Below are positions 10,801 to 18,111 of a stretch of 64,000 nt of DNA, piece by piece. How positions within the stretch are numbered: the stretch's first letter is position 1; every line of letters starts with the position of its first letter. The stretch covers positions 186,001 to 250,000 of the forward strand of contig CAYURM010000001.1 in assembly GCA_964447155.1 (NCBI GenBank). Direction: 5' to 3'. The translations under genes and the position numbers were made by a program. This stretch comes from SMBSF63 sp034003545 (GTDB lineage Bacteria > Chloroflexota > Anaerolineae > Anaerolineales > Anaerolineaceae). The notes under the pieces were generated by a model that saw only the letters and a program-made list of their open reading frames with translations, had not been told where the DNA came from and did no database searches.

Positions 10801-13528
10801 AAAGTTCAGTATTGTCGGCGATTTGTCTTTCGGCGTTTGTGCTGATTTGGTAAAGAATGATATTGTTTTCCGATCCCCTTTTCCAAGTTACGTAGTCTCC
10901 GCTGATATTTAGAAATCGGTTGTCTTTTGTGCTATTTGTCAATCTGAGACCAGTTCCTGAATTAAGCTGGTAAAGATATATTTGACGGATATTGTTTTCT
11001 ATCCCGACCCACACAACATTATCACTGCTAATTTTTGGTGTTTCGTCATCTCTTGTATTATTGGTCATCAACGTGGTGCCTGTGCTGATCTGGTGGATGA
11101 GAATATCAAGGTCCCCATCCAGGTCGCCATACCATACAACATAATCACCGTCGATTTGAGGCGCTGGGTCGGTATATTCTCTGTTGCCGATCTTGCTAGT
11201 GACACCGGTGCTGATTTGATAAAGATAAATACCTGAAAGCCCGTCAAGTTTACCAAACCATACAACAAAGTCACCATCAACTTGTGGAACACAGTAACTA
11301 TTTACAATACCGGGAAGTTGATGAGTCATTCCAGTACTGATTTGGTAGTAATATAATCCCCAAATCCCATCATCATAGTTTTTCCATATGACGTAGTCTC
11401 CATTGATATCGGGATAATATTCGCTGATCGAGTTATCTGTTAGTTTCGTGTTTGCACCAGTGCTAATCTGATACAAATAGATTTCTTTATCTGCGTTTTC
11501 ATTTCCAAGCCATACAACATAGTCTCCACTGATCTTTGGCTCGCTATCACTTGCCTGGTTGTCGGTTACCCTGGTCATCAGGCCTGTACTATATTGATAG
11601 AGATAGATATCTGTGTCTCCGTCTCCATCACCCTGATACACCATATAGTCACCATCAATATCTAGATTATCCTCAGTTGCGGTGTTTTGTGTAATGTGAT
11701 AAACCGAGTCAACTGTGTTTTGTAGGGAGGGGTCGGTGGATGCGGGTGAATTGGAGAGGGAAGAAAGGTTGCCCACAAAATCCCTGGTACGCAGAGAAAA
11801 GTAATGATTCTGGCGTAAGGGCAGGCCAGTGACAACCATTGATTGAGCTGATCTTCTTTCCAATGGAATGGGTTCTCCGTTTACATCGGTTGCGGCATCC
11901 CAGGCAGATTCCGAATCGATTGGAGCGGATGCATAGCGCACAATGTATTCGTAAGCTGTGCCGATATCTCCGTCATCACCGGGAGCGCTCCATGTAAGAT
12001 ACACTTCACCTGATGCGAATCCTTGAGAAGCAGTTAACGTAACTGCTGCAGGAGGCGTGAAATCAGGCTCAAAGACGATCAGGGCATCCAGATTGATGTT
12101 GTATCCACCACCAGGATGTGTCAGTGTGATCGCATGATTACCGTTCTCGAGCACAGGACTGTTCCAACGATTCTGATAAGTCAAGGCAGTACCGTATTGG
12201 TCAAGGAAAACAGGAGTATCGTCATCGATGACAATTTCTATGTCGCCGTATATGGTATCCTCGGTATAAAGCAAGGCCACTTGCCGCCCTGTGAAATTAA
12301 ATGAAATTGAAGCGCCAGACTCGTTTGCGGTTGTAAATGCGCCACCAGATGCTTCTGTTACATTTGTAGAATCCCAGTTGTCTGAAAAAATAAGATGTTC
12401 ACTTGTTTCTTCGTAAGTGCCAAATGTAGGATTTTGGCCTAAGGTTGCCATGTAGACTTCTGATTGTCCGCGATACTGTCCATCGTTGTACCAAACAACA
12501 GTGTTTCCGCTTATCTGTAGGCCTCGGTTTGCTTTACTGTTATCAGCTATTGTTGATGTTTTGCCGGCACTGATTTCATATGCAAGTATTTTGTTATTAA
12601 CATCTCGCCACACGATGTAATCCCCATCAAGGGAGGGGGCATAATCACTTATGGAGTTATTTGTGATTTGCGTGGTTGTATTATTACTGACTTGATAAAG
12701 TAAAATTTCATAGTCTCCATCACTGCCTTGCCACGTGATGGAGTCTCCGTTTATTGATAGATAGTAATGAGTTGAAGAATCATCGGCAATTTGAGTAGTT
12801 GAATTGGTGCTGATTTTGTGTAAATAGACTTCATCACCATTTTCTGTTGGATATCGCCATGAAATGTAATCTCCATTCATAACAGGGTGAAACGCATCTA
12901 TTGAGTCATCTGCTAATTGTATGGTTGTACCAGTACTAATCTTATGCAAAAGAATCTCATTTTTTCCACTAATACTGTGTTGCCATGATACATAGTCTCC
13001 ATGAACGACGGGGTTTTGGTCAGATTCAGCGTTGTATGTGATCTGGGTGGTAACCCCGGAACTTATTTGGTACACGAAAACTTCATAATCCCATTCCCCT
13101 TCATTTTGTCCAAACCAGGTGACATAATCGCCAGCGATCTTCGCGGAGGCATCATGAGTTGTATTGTTGGTTATTCGCGTGGTGATGCCAGTACTGATTT
13201 CATAAATGAATATTTCGAAGTAACTTCCTACTTTTCCTTGCCAAACGATATAATTCCCATCTATTTGTGGATCAGTGTTGCTCGTTGAAGTACTGGATAA
13301 ATTTATGATTTTGTCTGTAGCAATATTGTAATAAAAAATGTCTGCATCGGCTCCATAGTTGCCAACCCAAACCACACCTTGTCCATCCGTTTTAGGATTT
13401 ACATCTTCTATTGAATTAAATGTAATTTGTCTGTAGCTGGAATATATACTTAAAGTCCCAGCCCCAATACTGAACAACACCCCCACCAAAATCAGGGCCA
13501 ACACCAGTTTCGATTTATTCTTCATCAT
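1874..13528 (-). CDS. giant secreted multi-propeller protein (TolB-like blades, jelly-roll-like and FN3-like modules)
   Basis: About 3884 aa. The ATG at 13528 is chosen because AGGAGG lies 8 nt upstream and the next residues (MMKNKSKLVLALILVGVLFS) form a signal peptide or anchor. The rest is modular. There are five blocks of TolB/PD40-like blades (about 13450-12410, 11700-10690, 9990-8970, 8240-7215, 5400-4395). Each has exactly eight blades of about 35-45 aa with the core DGDYVVW...DIYLYQISTGxTTQIT. Ten jelly-roll-like modules (GRQVSLLYT, NIEISIDGGxPVLLNQY, HTIVLRHPGG) and eight FN3-like modules (DLDWIAPGDDGDTGTA, YYFALRTLD) sit between and after the blocks. Many blade loops are DGDGD-like and might bind Ca2+ (inference). 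There is no sorting signal or C-terminal membrane segment. Likely role: extracellular adhesion or glycan binding. No enzymatic domain is visible. Confidence 0.85.
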   Translation of the reverse strand: MMKNKSKLVLALILVGVLFSIGAGTLSIYSSYRQITFNSIEDVNPKTDGQGVVWVGNYGADADIFYYNIATDKIINLSSTSTSNTDPQIDGNYIVWQGKVGSYFEIFIYEISTGITTRITNNTTHDASAKIAGDYVTWFGQNEGEWDYEVFVYQISSGVTTQITYNAESDQNPVVHGDYVSWQHSISGKNEILLHKISTGTTIQLADDSIDAFHPVMNGDYISWRYPTENGDEVYLHKISTNSTTQIADDSSTHYYLSINGDSITWQGSDGDYEILLYQVSNNTTTQITNNSISDYAPSLDGDYIVWRDVNNKILAYEISAGKTSTIADNSKANRGLQISGNTVVWYNDGQYRGQSEVYMATLGQNPTFGTYEETSEHLIFSDNWDSTNVTEASGGAFTTANESGASISFNFTGRQVALLYTEDTIYGDIEIVIDDDTPVFLDQYGTALTYQNRWNSPVLENGNHAITLTHPGGGYNINLDALIVFEPDFTPPAAVTLTASQGFASGEVYLTWSAPGDDGDIGTAYEYIVRYASAPIDSESAWDAATDVNGEPIPLERRSAQSMVVTGLPLRQNHYFSLRTRDFVGNLSSLSNSPASTDPSLQNTVDSVYHITQNTATEDNLDIDGDYMVYQGDGDGDTDIYLYQYSTGLMTRVTDNQASDSEPKISGDYVVWLGNENADKEIYLYQISTGANTKLTDNSISEYYPDINGDYVIWKNYDDGIWGLYYYQISTGMTHQLPGIVNSYCVPQVDGDFVVWFGKLDGLSGIYLYQISTGVTSKIGNREYTDPAPQIDGDYVVWYGDLDGDLDILIHQISTGTTLMTNNTRDDETPKISSDNVVWVGIENNIRQIYLYQLNSGTGLRLTNSTKDNRFLNISGDYVTWKRGSENNIILYQISTNAERQIADNTELYEMAAMNENNMAWRSKDNQDIEINAYSIGSTLPEAPYQENNNNIIYSGSWITQDAVEASGGSFNLTNQQGASASLTFTGRQISLLYTSDVDYGNMEIVFDDGAPILLDQNGPSLTYQNRWESPVLDFGTHTVEMRHPGESSWINIDAIEISSPDDSPPAAVELSAEAGRASGEIILSWTAPGEDGNSGTASEYILRHASSAIDSEAKWDTAEEFSGMPAPQIAGSAETVTTADMSPRETHYFALRTLDHGGNLSALSNSPSSSDPSTETAIDTPIFITDNTENENGYRVDGDYVVWYERIVRTPGTLGTAEIFMYQISTGLIKQITNDERNNTNPQINGNYVVWESDLDYDPEIYLYQINTETTTKITDNGRGVYDEEPQVFGDYIVWQYKNNSDYEIYLYQISTGITTQITNDDISDVSPQINGNHIVWIKDEPYEDQIYLYEISSGITTQVTDSDENKYNVLIDGDYVIWEDGFSPDLFIYQISVNTITDFYRGAAYNPRQRINGDYVVWQQETGGTSTELDIWLYQLSTGTATQITDNDIDDQYPDIYGNNVVWLSDQLHLYQIDTGVTIPISADITSFYPPRIDRNHILWGKFEDQVRSLYLYTIGDSPQGGTYQDTSADISFSGDWNTIYAEEASGGSYAASLQSGASASLTFTGVQVSLLYTAGPDQGDIEITIDGSDPVLLDQHNVSLSYQNQWDSSQLANGSHTITLRHPGGGHTINIDALIVTTSPDTTPPDAVTLQATPGYSSGEINLNWIAPGDDADIGIATEYIVRYADSEITAQAGWDAANDISGEHAPLSAGSPEELIIAGLNPEQTYYFALRTLDEADNISALSNSPGATDPTRSKNANNPFQITDNRVNESGYKVNGDYAVWWSDVDGDDDIYLYQISTGIIKQITKNNADDDTPQIIGDHVVWESNLDGDWDIYLYQISTGTTVQVSDNTAQDHAAEVNGDYVVWFGQGDGDLEIYLYQISTGATTQVSHNTAGDYYPQVDGDFVSWYGRNDGDHEIYLYQISTGITRKITNNTRADDVQPKINGDYIVWFGGTDADAEIYMYQISTRTTRQITNNHENDYDPRVNGDYVVWYGMGDGDSEIYLYQISTDTTKQLSNNTIADDLPDIDGDYVVWEAYADGDWEIYLYRISTGLVTQITNNESQDEYPYVNGDNVVWGNQADGDTEIILFTPGKPVPVGTYQEDNPNIFYTGNWTPWNTDNASGGSTRYSNDVNASATLIFSGRQVSLLYTGFTSRGNIEISIDGGAPVLLNQYGSVLTFQNRWDSPIMNSGKHTIVLRHPGGTKYIDLDALIVTSPESDPPAAVTLNAVTGSNTGEVDLDWIAPGDDDDTGTATEYILRYADTAIDSESAWDAATDVTGEPAPQIAGTTETLTLSGLVPGQTYFFALRTLDSDANLSDLSNSPSAAAKAITPVEVGTYEQDDININYFGNWTTWDDARASGGSTSYSNDATASASLTFSGRQVSLLFTRYASRGNIEISIDGGTPVLLNQYGSSLTFQNRWDSPLMEEGIHTVVLRHPGGTKYIDLDALIVSSPESIPPAAVVLNASAGSGIGEADLSWIAPGDDGDTGTAAEYIVRYASSAIDSQSAWDAATEVSGEPIPQTAGTTESMTIAGLIPGQAYSFALRTLDDSNNLSDLSNSPSVTIFAPPPVTEGTYQEGDLNIIYTGNWTDWNTAPASGGSTRYSNDPAASASLTFFGGQVSLLYTGYVSRGNIEISIDGGAPVLVNQYNKSLSYQKRWDSPQLDTNLHTITVRHPGGAGYIDLDALIVSPHALSGELLKSRVQLTHTPAGEAYFYHQYPVIDGDYIVWRTEGRDATGIALHQISTGATTAIANAGEHPQIHGNNVVWECGDVCLYQIDTGVTTRINDSGSGHQSPQVYGDYVVFVSDQDGDDEIYLYQISTGVKSQLTNNTSGESWPDIDGDFVVWVTEDYDIYLYQISTDTTTNITNNQNWNVSTRISGDYIVWMGGAPSDIYLYQISTAILTQITNDAVSNRAPEMDGKHIVWLQYPDGSDVKDIYLYAMDSGISRKIASTGTAFSWDIETGPYVKGDFITWMSRDGSTENDTEVYLYQISTDMLEMASDNLGGDGQAALSGTHLVWSGALYNSGNYDIFLAELNTPAGAGTYEEKDASIVYTGNWTTWNTASAAGGSTRYSNDPAASATLTFSGRQVSLLFTRYTSRGNIEITIDGGTPVLLNQYGSSLTFQNRWDSPLMADGTHTIVLRHPGGTKYIDLDALIVSSPESDPPAAVSLNAATGSDTGEVDLDWIAPGDDGDTGTAAEYIVRYAPSAIDSQAAWEAATDVSGEPAPQIAGTAETLTLSGLVPGQTYFFALRTLDDSGNLSDLSNSPSAEAKAPTPVGVGTYQETDANIVYTGIWTPWSTASASGGSTKYSNDPAASASLTFIGRQVSLLFTRYSSRGNIEITIDGGTPVLLNQYGAALSFQHRWDSPLMADGTHTIVLRHPGGAKYIDLDALIVSSPESDPPAAVTLNAVTGSNTGEVDLDWIAPGDDGNTGTAKEYIVRYAATAIDSQAKWDAATNIIGEPAPQIAGTAETLTVSGLVPGQTYFFALRTLDDSGNLSDLSNSPAAEAKAPTPVEPGTYQETDANIVYTGNWTPWSTASASGGSTRYSNDVNASATLTFTGRQVSLLFTRYTSRGNIEITIDGGTPVLLNQYGSSLSFQNRWDSPLMADGTHTIVLRHPGGAKYIDLDALIVSSPESDPPAAVSLNAATGSNTGEVDLEWIAPGDDGDTGTAEEYIVRYADSAIDSQAKWDAATNIIGESAPQIAGTAEHLTVTGLEPGQTYYFALRTLDDSGNLSDLSNSPSAEAKMPTPVGEGIYEEDDVNIAYTGAWTSWGHVSASGGMIRYINQPDASAMLTFTGRQVSLIFTRYTSRGNIEIVIDDGAPVLLNQYGPALSFQHRWDSPVLEAGTHTIRLRHPGGTKYIDVDAIEVRAEPQ
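1877..4390 (-). repeat. 714-bp coding tandem repeat, array 1
   Basis: Inside the giant gene, one jelly-roll plus one FN3 module forms a 714-bp unit (238 aa). The landmark GGCATCCAGGTCAATGTA recurs (with 1-2 changes in the outermost copy) at 1901, 2615, 3329 and 4043, exactly 714 bp apart. There are about 3.5 copies of high nucleotide similarity, which points to recent amplification or gene conversion. Confidence 0.9.
5430..7215 (-). repeat. 714-bp coding tandem repeat, array 2
   Basis: A second array of the same jelly-roll/FN3 unit, separated from array 1 by the fifth propeller. The equivalent landmark lies at 5449, 6163 and 6877, again 714 bp apart. It holds about 2.5 copies and is clearly homologous to array 1. 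Confidence 0.85.
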
Positions 13529-13767
13529 GCGTTTTTCCTCCTGCATGCAGTCATAGACCAACCTGTCTGTGCCAGGCAGCCTGATAACAGTGTCGGCAGT
13601 GTAGCGGAATACTGTCGAAACGAAAAAGTTTCTATTCTTATGTGCCCCCATCAATCACGGTCCCCCTGGGGACTGATTTGGCAATCAGTTGTCTATATTG
13701 TAACCCGAATCTGGACAAGGGAACCACAAACTACAGGCTCTTTAAATGCTTCAAGAAGCCATTTTTT

Positions 13768-13800
13768 GGAAACGTTTCCTTTCGGGTGCTGGGGTATAAT
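13768..13800 (+). promoter_or_regulatory. promoter of the foldase gene with overlapping palindrome
   Basis: TATAAT at 13795-13800 lies only 7 nt before the ATG at 13808, so the transcript is probably leaderless or nearly so. Just upstream, 13768-13779 is the perfect palindrome GGAAACGTTTCC with a central CG, which resembles LacI-family operators. It overlaps the expected -35 position, where no good -35 hexamer is seen. Confidence 0.6.
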
Positions 13801-13807
13801 CAGGACA

Positions 13808-14710
13808 ATGTACACAAAACGAAACCTGACCAAAACCCTCCTGCTGGGGATCGCCTTGATCGCCATCTGGGGGCTGAGTGGATGCAGTACCGGCCCGGAG
13901 GCACAAGCCACCGAAACGCCGGCGCCAACCCGGACCGCCCTGCCGCCTACCCCCACCCCCATCCCGGTCGCCGTCAAAGTCAATGGGGACCTCGTGCTAC
14001 AATCGCTGTACGATGCCTGGCGGGCGTCGTACGAAGTCGCCCAGGAAACGGGAAACGTGCTGGCTTCTGAAGAAGAGGCGCAGCAAGTCGTCCTGGACGA
14101 GCTGATCGACCAGACCCTGTTAGCACAGGGCGCAGCAGAAAATGGCTATACGGTCAGCGAAGGTGACCTTGATGCACGCCTGGTAAGCCTGGCAGAAAGT
14201 GCCGGCGGCGAAACCAAACTGACCGCCTGGCAGGAAGCCAACGGGTTTGACACCGAGACCTTCCACGAAGCCCTGCGCCTGTCCATGGCAGCCGCCTGGC
14301 AGCGCGACCAGATCGCAGCCAGCGTCCCGCAGGAAGCCGAGCAGGTCAAGGCCCGCCAGTTGCTGCTGCTGGATGAGGATACCGCCAATGTGTATCTGAA
14401 TCAGCTTGAAGCTGGCGTAGAATTTGCAACGATAGCCAACATCGTCGACCCGACTTTGGGCGGCGACCTGTACTGGTTCCCCAGGGGGTATTTAACGCAG
14501 GTTTCAGTCGAAGAAGCCGCTTTCGCCCTGGAGCCGGGGCAGATCAGTGAGATCATCGAAAGCGACCTGGGCTATCACATCGTCGAGGTGCTGGATAAGG
14601 GCATCCGCCCGCTTAGCCCGGAAGCGCGAAATTTCCTGCAGCATCAGGCTGTGGAAAACTGGCTAACAGAGCGCCGCGAGAAAAGCCAGATCGAAATCCT
14701 GCTGCCCTGA
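13808..14710 (+). CDS. peptidyl-prolyl isomerase / SurA-PrsA-like foldase lipoprotein
   Basis: A 300-aa lipoprotein. The start MYTKRNLTKTLLLGIALIAI is followed by the lipobox LSGC, so the mature protein should be lipid-anchored. A Pro/Thr linker (TPAPTRTALPPTPTPIPV) comes next, then a SurA-N-like helical region and a parvulin (PpiC) rotamase domain (KARQLLLL, GGDLYWFPRG, FALEPGQISEIIES, GYHIVEVLD). The role is to help exported proteins fold outside the membrane. The ATG at 13808 is chosen over a longer in-frame reading because it begins the signal peptide. The next gene starts 25 nt after the stop and is probably in the same operon. Confidence 0.88.
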   Translation: MYTKRNLTKTLLLGIALIAIWGLSGCSTGPEAQATETPAPTRTALPPTPTPIPVAVKVNGDLVLQSLYDAWRASYEVAQETGNVLASEEEAQQVVLDELIDQTLLAQGAAENGYTVSEGDLDARLVSLAESAGGETKLTAWQEANGFDTETFHEALRLSMAAAWQRDQIAASVPQEAEQVKARQLLLLDEDTANVYLNQLEAGVEFATIANIVDPTLGGDLYWFPRGYLTQVSVEEAAFALEPGQISEIIESDLGYHIVEVLDKGIRPLSPEARNFLQHQAVENWLTERREKSQIEILLP

Positions 14711-14735
14711 AAAAGAAGGGAAAGGGAAAAGCAGT

Positions 14736-15482
14736 ATGGCAAACAAAAGACGCAGAACCAAAAGAACTGCAAACAGCGGCCTGTGGAACGTGTTGACTAC
14801 GCTTGTATTGGTCTGCATCGTAGTCATGATAGCTTTCGTCGCGTTGACGTATTCCAATCCCTATAACCGCTTCAATCCCTATCCGCCACCCACCCAGGCC
14901 GTCGCCCTCATCCTGCCGACAGAAGTCCTGCCGTCAACGAACACCCCCACCCCGCCATCCCTGCCGCCCACCTGGACGCCCACCGCCAGCATCACCCCTA
15001 TTCCCAGCGAGACACCTTTGCCTTCGGCAACCGCCGCCCTGGCAACACCCCTGGGGGATGACAGTCTGCAAACCGCCACGCCCACCCCGAAAGTCGATTC
15101 AAAATACCCCTTCGTGCTGCGCACCGACCCGGTGGGGATTGACGCCTCCATCCTCTACCCCAGCCGCGGCTGCCGCTGGAGCGGCGTGGGCGGTCAGGTG
15201 GTCGACATGCAGGACAGTCCCTACGTCGGCATCACCGTGCAGCTCGGCGGTACTTTGGAAGGCCTCTACACCAATCAATACAGCCTGACCGGCACCGCCA
15301 CCAAATACGGCGAAGCCGGCTTTGAATTTGCCCTCACCGATTACCCCTTTGATTCAAAAGGCGATCTGTGGGTGCGGCTGATCAACCAGTCCAATTATCC
15401 GCTGTCGGACAAAGTCTTCTTCGACACCTTTGCCGACTGCGGACAAAACCTGATCATCATCAATTTTGAGCAGGTTCGCTAG
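14736..15482 (+). CDS. single-pass membrane protein with Pro/Thr-rich linker and external domain
   Basis: A 248-aa protein: a very basic cytoplasmic tip (MANKRRRTKRTANSG), one membrane helix (about residues 18-39), a long Pro/Thr/Ser linker (about 50-115) and an external globular domain of about 130 aa with GCRWSGVGGQVVD and a C-terminal FADCGQNLIIINFEQVR. Two cysteines could form a disulfide. AAGGGAAAAGCAGT precedes the ATG. The family is not recognised. Its place behind a foldase and before a terminator suggests an envelope role. Confidence 0.7.
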   Translation: MANKRRRTKRTANSGLWNVLTTLVLVCIVVMIAFVALTYSNPYNRFNPYPPPTQAVALILPTEVLPSTNTPTPPSLPPTWTPTASITPIPSETPLPSATAALATPLGDDSLQTATPTPKVDSKYPFVLRTDPVGIDASILYPSRGCRWSGVGGQVVDMQDSPYVGITVQLGGTLEGLYTNQYSLTGTATKYGEAGFEFALTDYPFDSKGDLWVRLINQSNYPLSDKVFFDTFADCGQNLIIINFEQVR

Positions 15483-15495
15483 AGAAAACAAACAA

Positions 15496-15523
15496 CCACC
15501 CGCGGGACTAACTCCGCGGGTGG
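15496..15523. terminator. bidirectional terminator between converging genes
   Basis: A 10-bp perfect stem, CCACCCGCGG (15496-15505) with CCGCGGGTGG (15514-15523), has an 8-nt loop. CTTTGATTT follows on the plus strand and TTGTTTGTTTT on the minus strand. It can end both the plus-strand gene at 15482 and metE at 15549. Confidence 0.8.
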
Positions 15524-15548
15524 CTTTGATTTAAATGCCACGCGAGAT

Positions 15549-17846
15549 TTACAGCGCAGCGCGCAGTGTCTTTGCCGCCGCTACCATTGCTTTCAGGGCT
15601 GGCTCCACTTCCGCCCAGCCGCGGGTCTTCAGGCCGCAGTCGGGGTTGACCCACAGCCGCTCGGCAGGGATCACTTCCAGCGCTTTGCGCAGCAGGTCTT
15701 CCATTTCTTCCTGCGAAGGCACCCGCGGAGAGTGAATATCATAAACTCCCGGACCGATCTCATTCGGATAGTGGAAGTTAACAAAAGCATCCAGCAGTTC
15801 CATCTTTGAACGCGAAGCTTCAATCGAAATCACATCCGCATCCATGGCAGCGATCGAATCAATGATCTCGTTGAACTCGGAATAGCACATGTGGGTATGG
15901 ATCTGGGTGCGATTTTCAACAACATCGGCAGACAAATGGAAACTGTCCACCGCCCACCTGAGATACGCTGCCCTGTCGGCTGCGCGCAGCGGCAGTCCTT
16001 CCCGCAAAGCGGGTTCATCAATTTGAATGATACGGATGCCAGCGGCTTCCAGATCATGCACCTCATCCCGAATGGCAAGGGCAATCTGGCGGCAGGTGTC
16101 GGCCCGCGGCTGGTCATCGCGCACAAAAGACCACTGCAAGATCGTGATCGGGCCGGTCAACATGCCCTTCACATGCCTGTCCGTGACCGACTGGGCATAC
16201 TTCGCCCATTTGACCGTCATCGGCTGCGGGCGGTGCACATCCCCAAAAATGACCGGCGGGCGCACATAACGTGAACCATAGCTCTGTACCCACCCCTGCC
16301 GGGTAAAAGCAAAACCATCAAGCTGTTCGCCAAAGTACTGCACCATGTCGTTGCGCTCCGCCTCTCCATGTACCAGCACATCCAGTCCGGCTTCCTCCTG
16401 AAATCGTATCGTCCGCTTGATCTCCTCCTTGACAAAGGCTTCATATTCCGCCGGGGAGATCTGTCCCCTGGCAGCCTTTGACCGGTTCTGCCGCACTTCC
16501 TTCGTCTGCGGGAAGGAGCCAATTGTGGTGGTGGGCAAGAGGGGCAAACCAAGATCAGCCTGCGCCTTTTTGCGCACCGCATAGGGATCATTTCGGCGGC
16601 GCATGGCAGGGGTCAAACTGGACAAACGTTCCCCAACCTTGGGATTATGAATCCGCCTGGATGTCTCCCGGGAGGCAGCCGCCAACCGTGACTGGCGCAG
16701 CGCATCAGCAGCCTTTTCTGACCCGCCGCTGACAACATTGCCTAGTGCGGTCAGTTCACCCAGTTTCTGACGGGCAAATGCCAGCCAGCTGCGCAACTCT
16801 TCATCAAGTTCGGTTTCCAGGGCCAGGTCCTGCGGGACGTGCAGCAGTGAGCAGGAAGGCGCAACCCACACCCGGTCTGCACCGAGCTGGTCAACCGCCT
16901 GCTGCACCAGAGCAGCAGCTTTTTCAAGATCGGTGCGCCAGATATTGCGGCCATCCACTACCCCCAAAGAGAGGATCAGGCCATCAGGAATCTGTTCCAG
17001 GGCTTCCGCCAACTGCTCCGGGGCGCGCACCAGGTCTAGATGCAGGGCATCCACCGGCAGGTGCAAGGCGAGATCGAGATTATCCAGTAATGCCCCAAAA
17101 TACGTCGCCACGAGGAGCCTGGGGTGATTTTCCAGTTTTTCCAGCTTCTGGTAGGTGCGTTCGAAAGCTGCTTTCTCTTCAGTGCTCAAATCCATCATCA
17201 GATAAGGCTCATCCATCTGCACCCACTCGGCGCCCGCCTCGGCAAGCTGCGAAAGTACCTGCTCATACACCGGCAACAAACCTTCCAGCAGATCCAAAGA
17301 AACCTTACCCTCACCGGTAGATTTCGAGAGCAACAGGAAACTGACCGGCCCCAGCAATACGGGGCGGGTTTGAATGCCCAGGGCTTTGGCTTCGTTGTAT
17401 TCATCAACGACCTTGCTTGACGCCAGGTGAAAATGCTGGTCAGGCGCCAGCTCAGGAACGATATAGTGATAATTGGTATCAAACCACTTGGTCATTTCCA
17501 TGGCGGGAATGTCCAGCCCGGATTCGTTCTGCACACCGCGCGCCATGGCAAAATAGGTATCCAGATCAACCTGATGCCCCTGCCCGTTGGCATGCTTGTA
17601 TCGCACGGGCACTGCCCCTGCCATAACAATCGTATCCAGCACCTGATCGTACAGTGAGAAATCATTGGATGGAATATGCGCAATCCCGGCTTCGGCCTGA
17701 AGCTGCCAGTTGGTTTTTCGTATTTCGGCGGCAGCTTTCAAAAGCTCAGCCTGTGAAGAATTGCCTTTCCAATACCCTTCCAGAGCTTTCTTCAATTCGC
17801 GGTGAAGGCCGATCCGCGGATACCCTAAATTCGTGATGATCGTCAT
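15549..17846 (-). CDS. metE: cobalamin-independent methionine synthase
   Basis: A 765-aa enzyme that transfers the methyl group from 5-methyltetrahydropteroyl-triglutamate to homocysteine, the last step of methionine synthesis. Its length fits MetE (about 755 aa). It starts MTIITNLGYPRIGLHRELKK, typical of the N-terminal barrel. The C-terminal barrel carries the zinc ligands in HTHMCYSEF (His, Cys) and NPDCGLKTR (Cys). AAGGAG lies 6 nt before the ATG. It is transcribed alone, between a shared terminator and an AT-rich upstream region. Confidence 0.97.
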   Translation of the reverse strand: MTIITNLGYPRIGLHRELKKALEGYWKGNSSQAELLKAAAEIRKTNWQLQAEAGIAHIPSNDFSLYDQVLDTIVMAGAVPVRYKHANGQGHQVDLDTYFAMARGVQNESGLDIPAMEMTKWFDTNYHYIVPELAPDQHFHLASSKVVDEYNEAKALGIQTRPVLLGPVSFLLLSKSTGEGKVSLDLLEGLLPVYEQVLSQLAEAGAEWVQMDEPYLMMDLSTEEKAAFERTYQKLEKLENHPRLLVATYFGALLDNLDLALHLPVDALHLDLVRAPEQLAEALEQIPDGLILSLGVVDGRNIWRTDLEKAAALVQQAVDQLGADRVWVAPSCSLLHVPQDLALETELDEELRSWLAFARQKLGELTALGNVVSGGSEKAADALRQSRLAAASRETSRRIHNPKVGERLSSLTPAMRRRNDPYAVRKKAQADLGLPLLPTTTIGSFPQTKEVRQNRSKAARGQISPAEYEAFVKEEIKRTIRFQEEAGLDVLVHGEAERNDMVQYFGEQLDGFAFTRQGWVQSYGSRYVRPPVIFGDVHRPQPMTVKWAKYAQSVTDRHVKGMLTGPITILQWSFVRDDQPRADTCRQIALAIRDEVHDLEAAGIRIIQIDEPALREGLPLRAADRAAYLRWAVDSFHLSADVVENRTQIHTHMCYSEFNEIIDSIAAMDADVISIEASRSKMELLDAFVNFHYPNEIGPGVYDIHSPRVPSQEEMEDLLRKALEVIPAERLWVNPDCGLKTRGWAEVEPALKAMVAAAKTLRAAL

Positions 17847-17892
17847 CTGATTCTCCTTGTTTCTTATGGTTGTGTTATACAGTTCATCGTTT

Positions 17893-17945
17893 TACTATTG
17901 CTGATTATAATAATTTAGACCTATTTTATCATAATAATTGAAAGT
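17893..17945 (-). promoter_or_regulatory. AT-rich metE promoter region with direct repeats
   Basis: On the minus strand TTGAAC is followed by GATAAAAT and then a second TATAAT-like site. Two direct copies of ATAATAATT (17907-17915 and 17931-17939) lie 24 bp apart and span the promoter, so they could be an activator or repressor site. No SAM or cobalamin riboswitch was recognised in the short leader. Confidence 0.4.
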
Positions 17946-18025
17946 TCAACACCCAACCAAAGGTGAGTTTGGGGGCATTCAACCGGGAACGCACAGCTAC
18001 CTGCTTGAGTAGTTTCAAAAAGCAG

Positions 18026-18055
18026 CATCCCGCGAGTAATCAAATCCGCGGGATG
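18026..18055 (-). terminator. terminator downstream of the DUF711 gene
   Basis: A 9-bp stem, CATCCCGCG (18026-18034) with CGCGGGATG (18047-18055). On the minus strand it is followed by CTGCTTTTTG. It separates the DUF711 gene from the metE promoter. Confidence 0.75.
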
Positions 18056-18111
18056 TTTTAATTCAGCTCTTAAAAATAATGACTATGCGCATTGATCTGT
18101 AAGCGAAGCAA

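Noticed and set aside
13640..13807. Upstream extension of the foldase gene to 13640
   Set aside because: The added 56 residues have no homology and would bury the signal peptide; the ATG at 13808 starts the lipobox signal.
17847..18025. SAM or cobalamin riboswitch before metE
   Set aside because: The leader after the putative promoter is short and AT-rich; no conserved riboswitch core was found.
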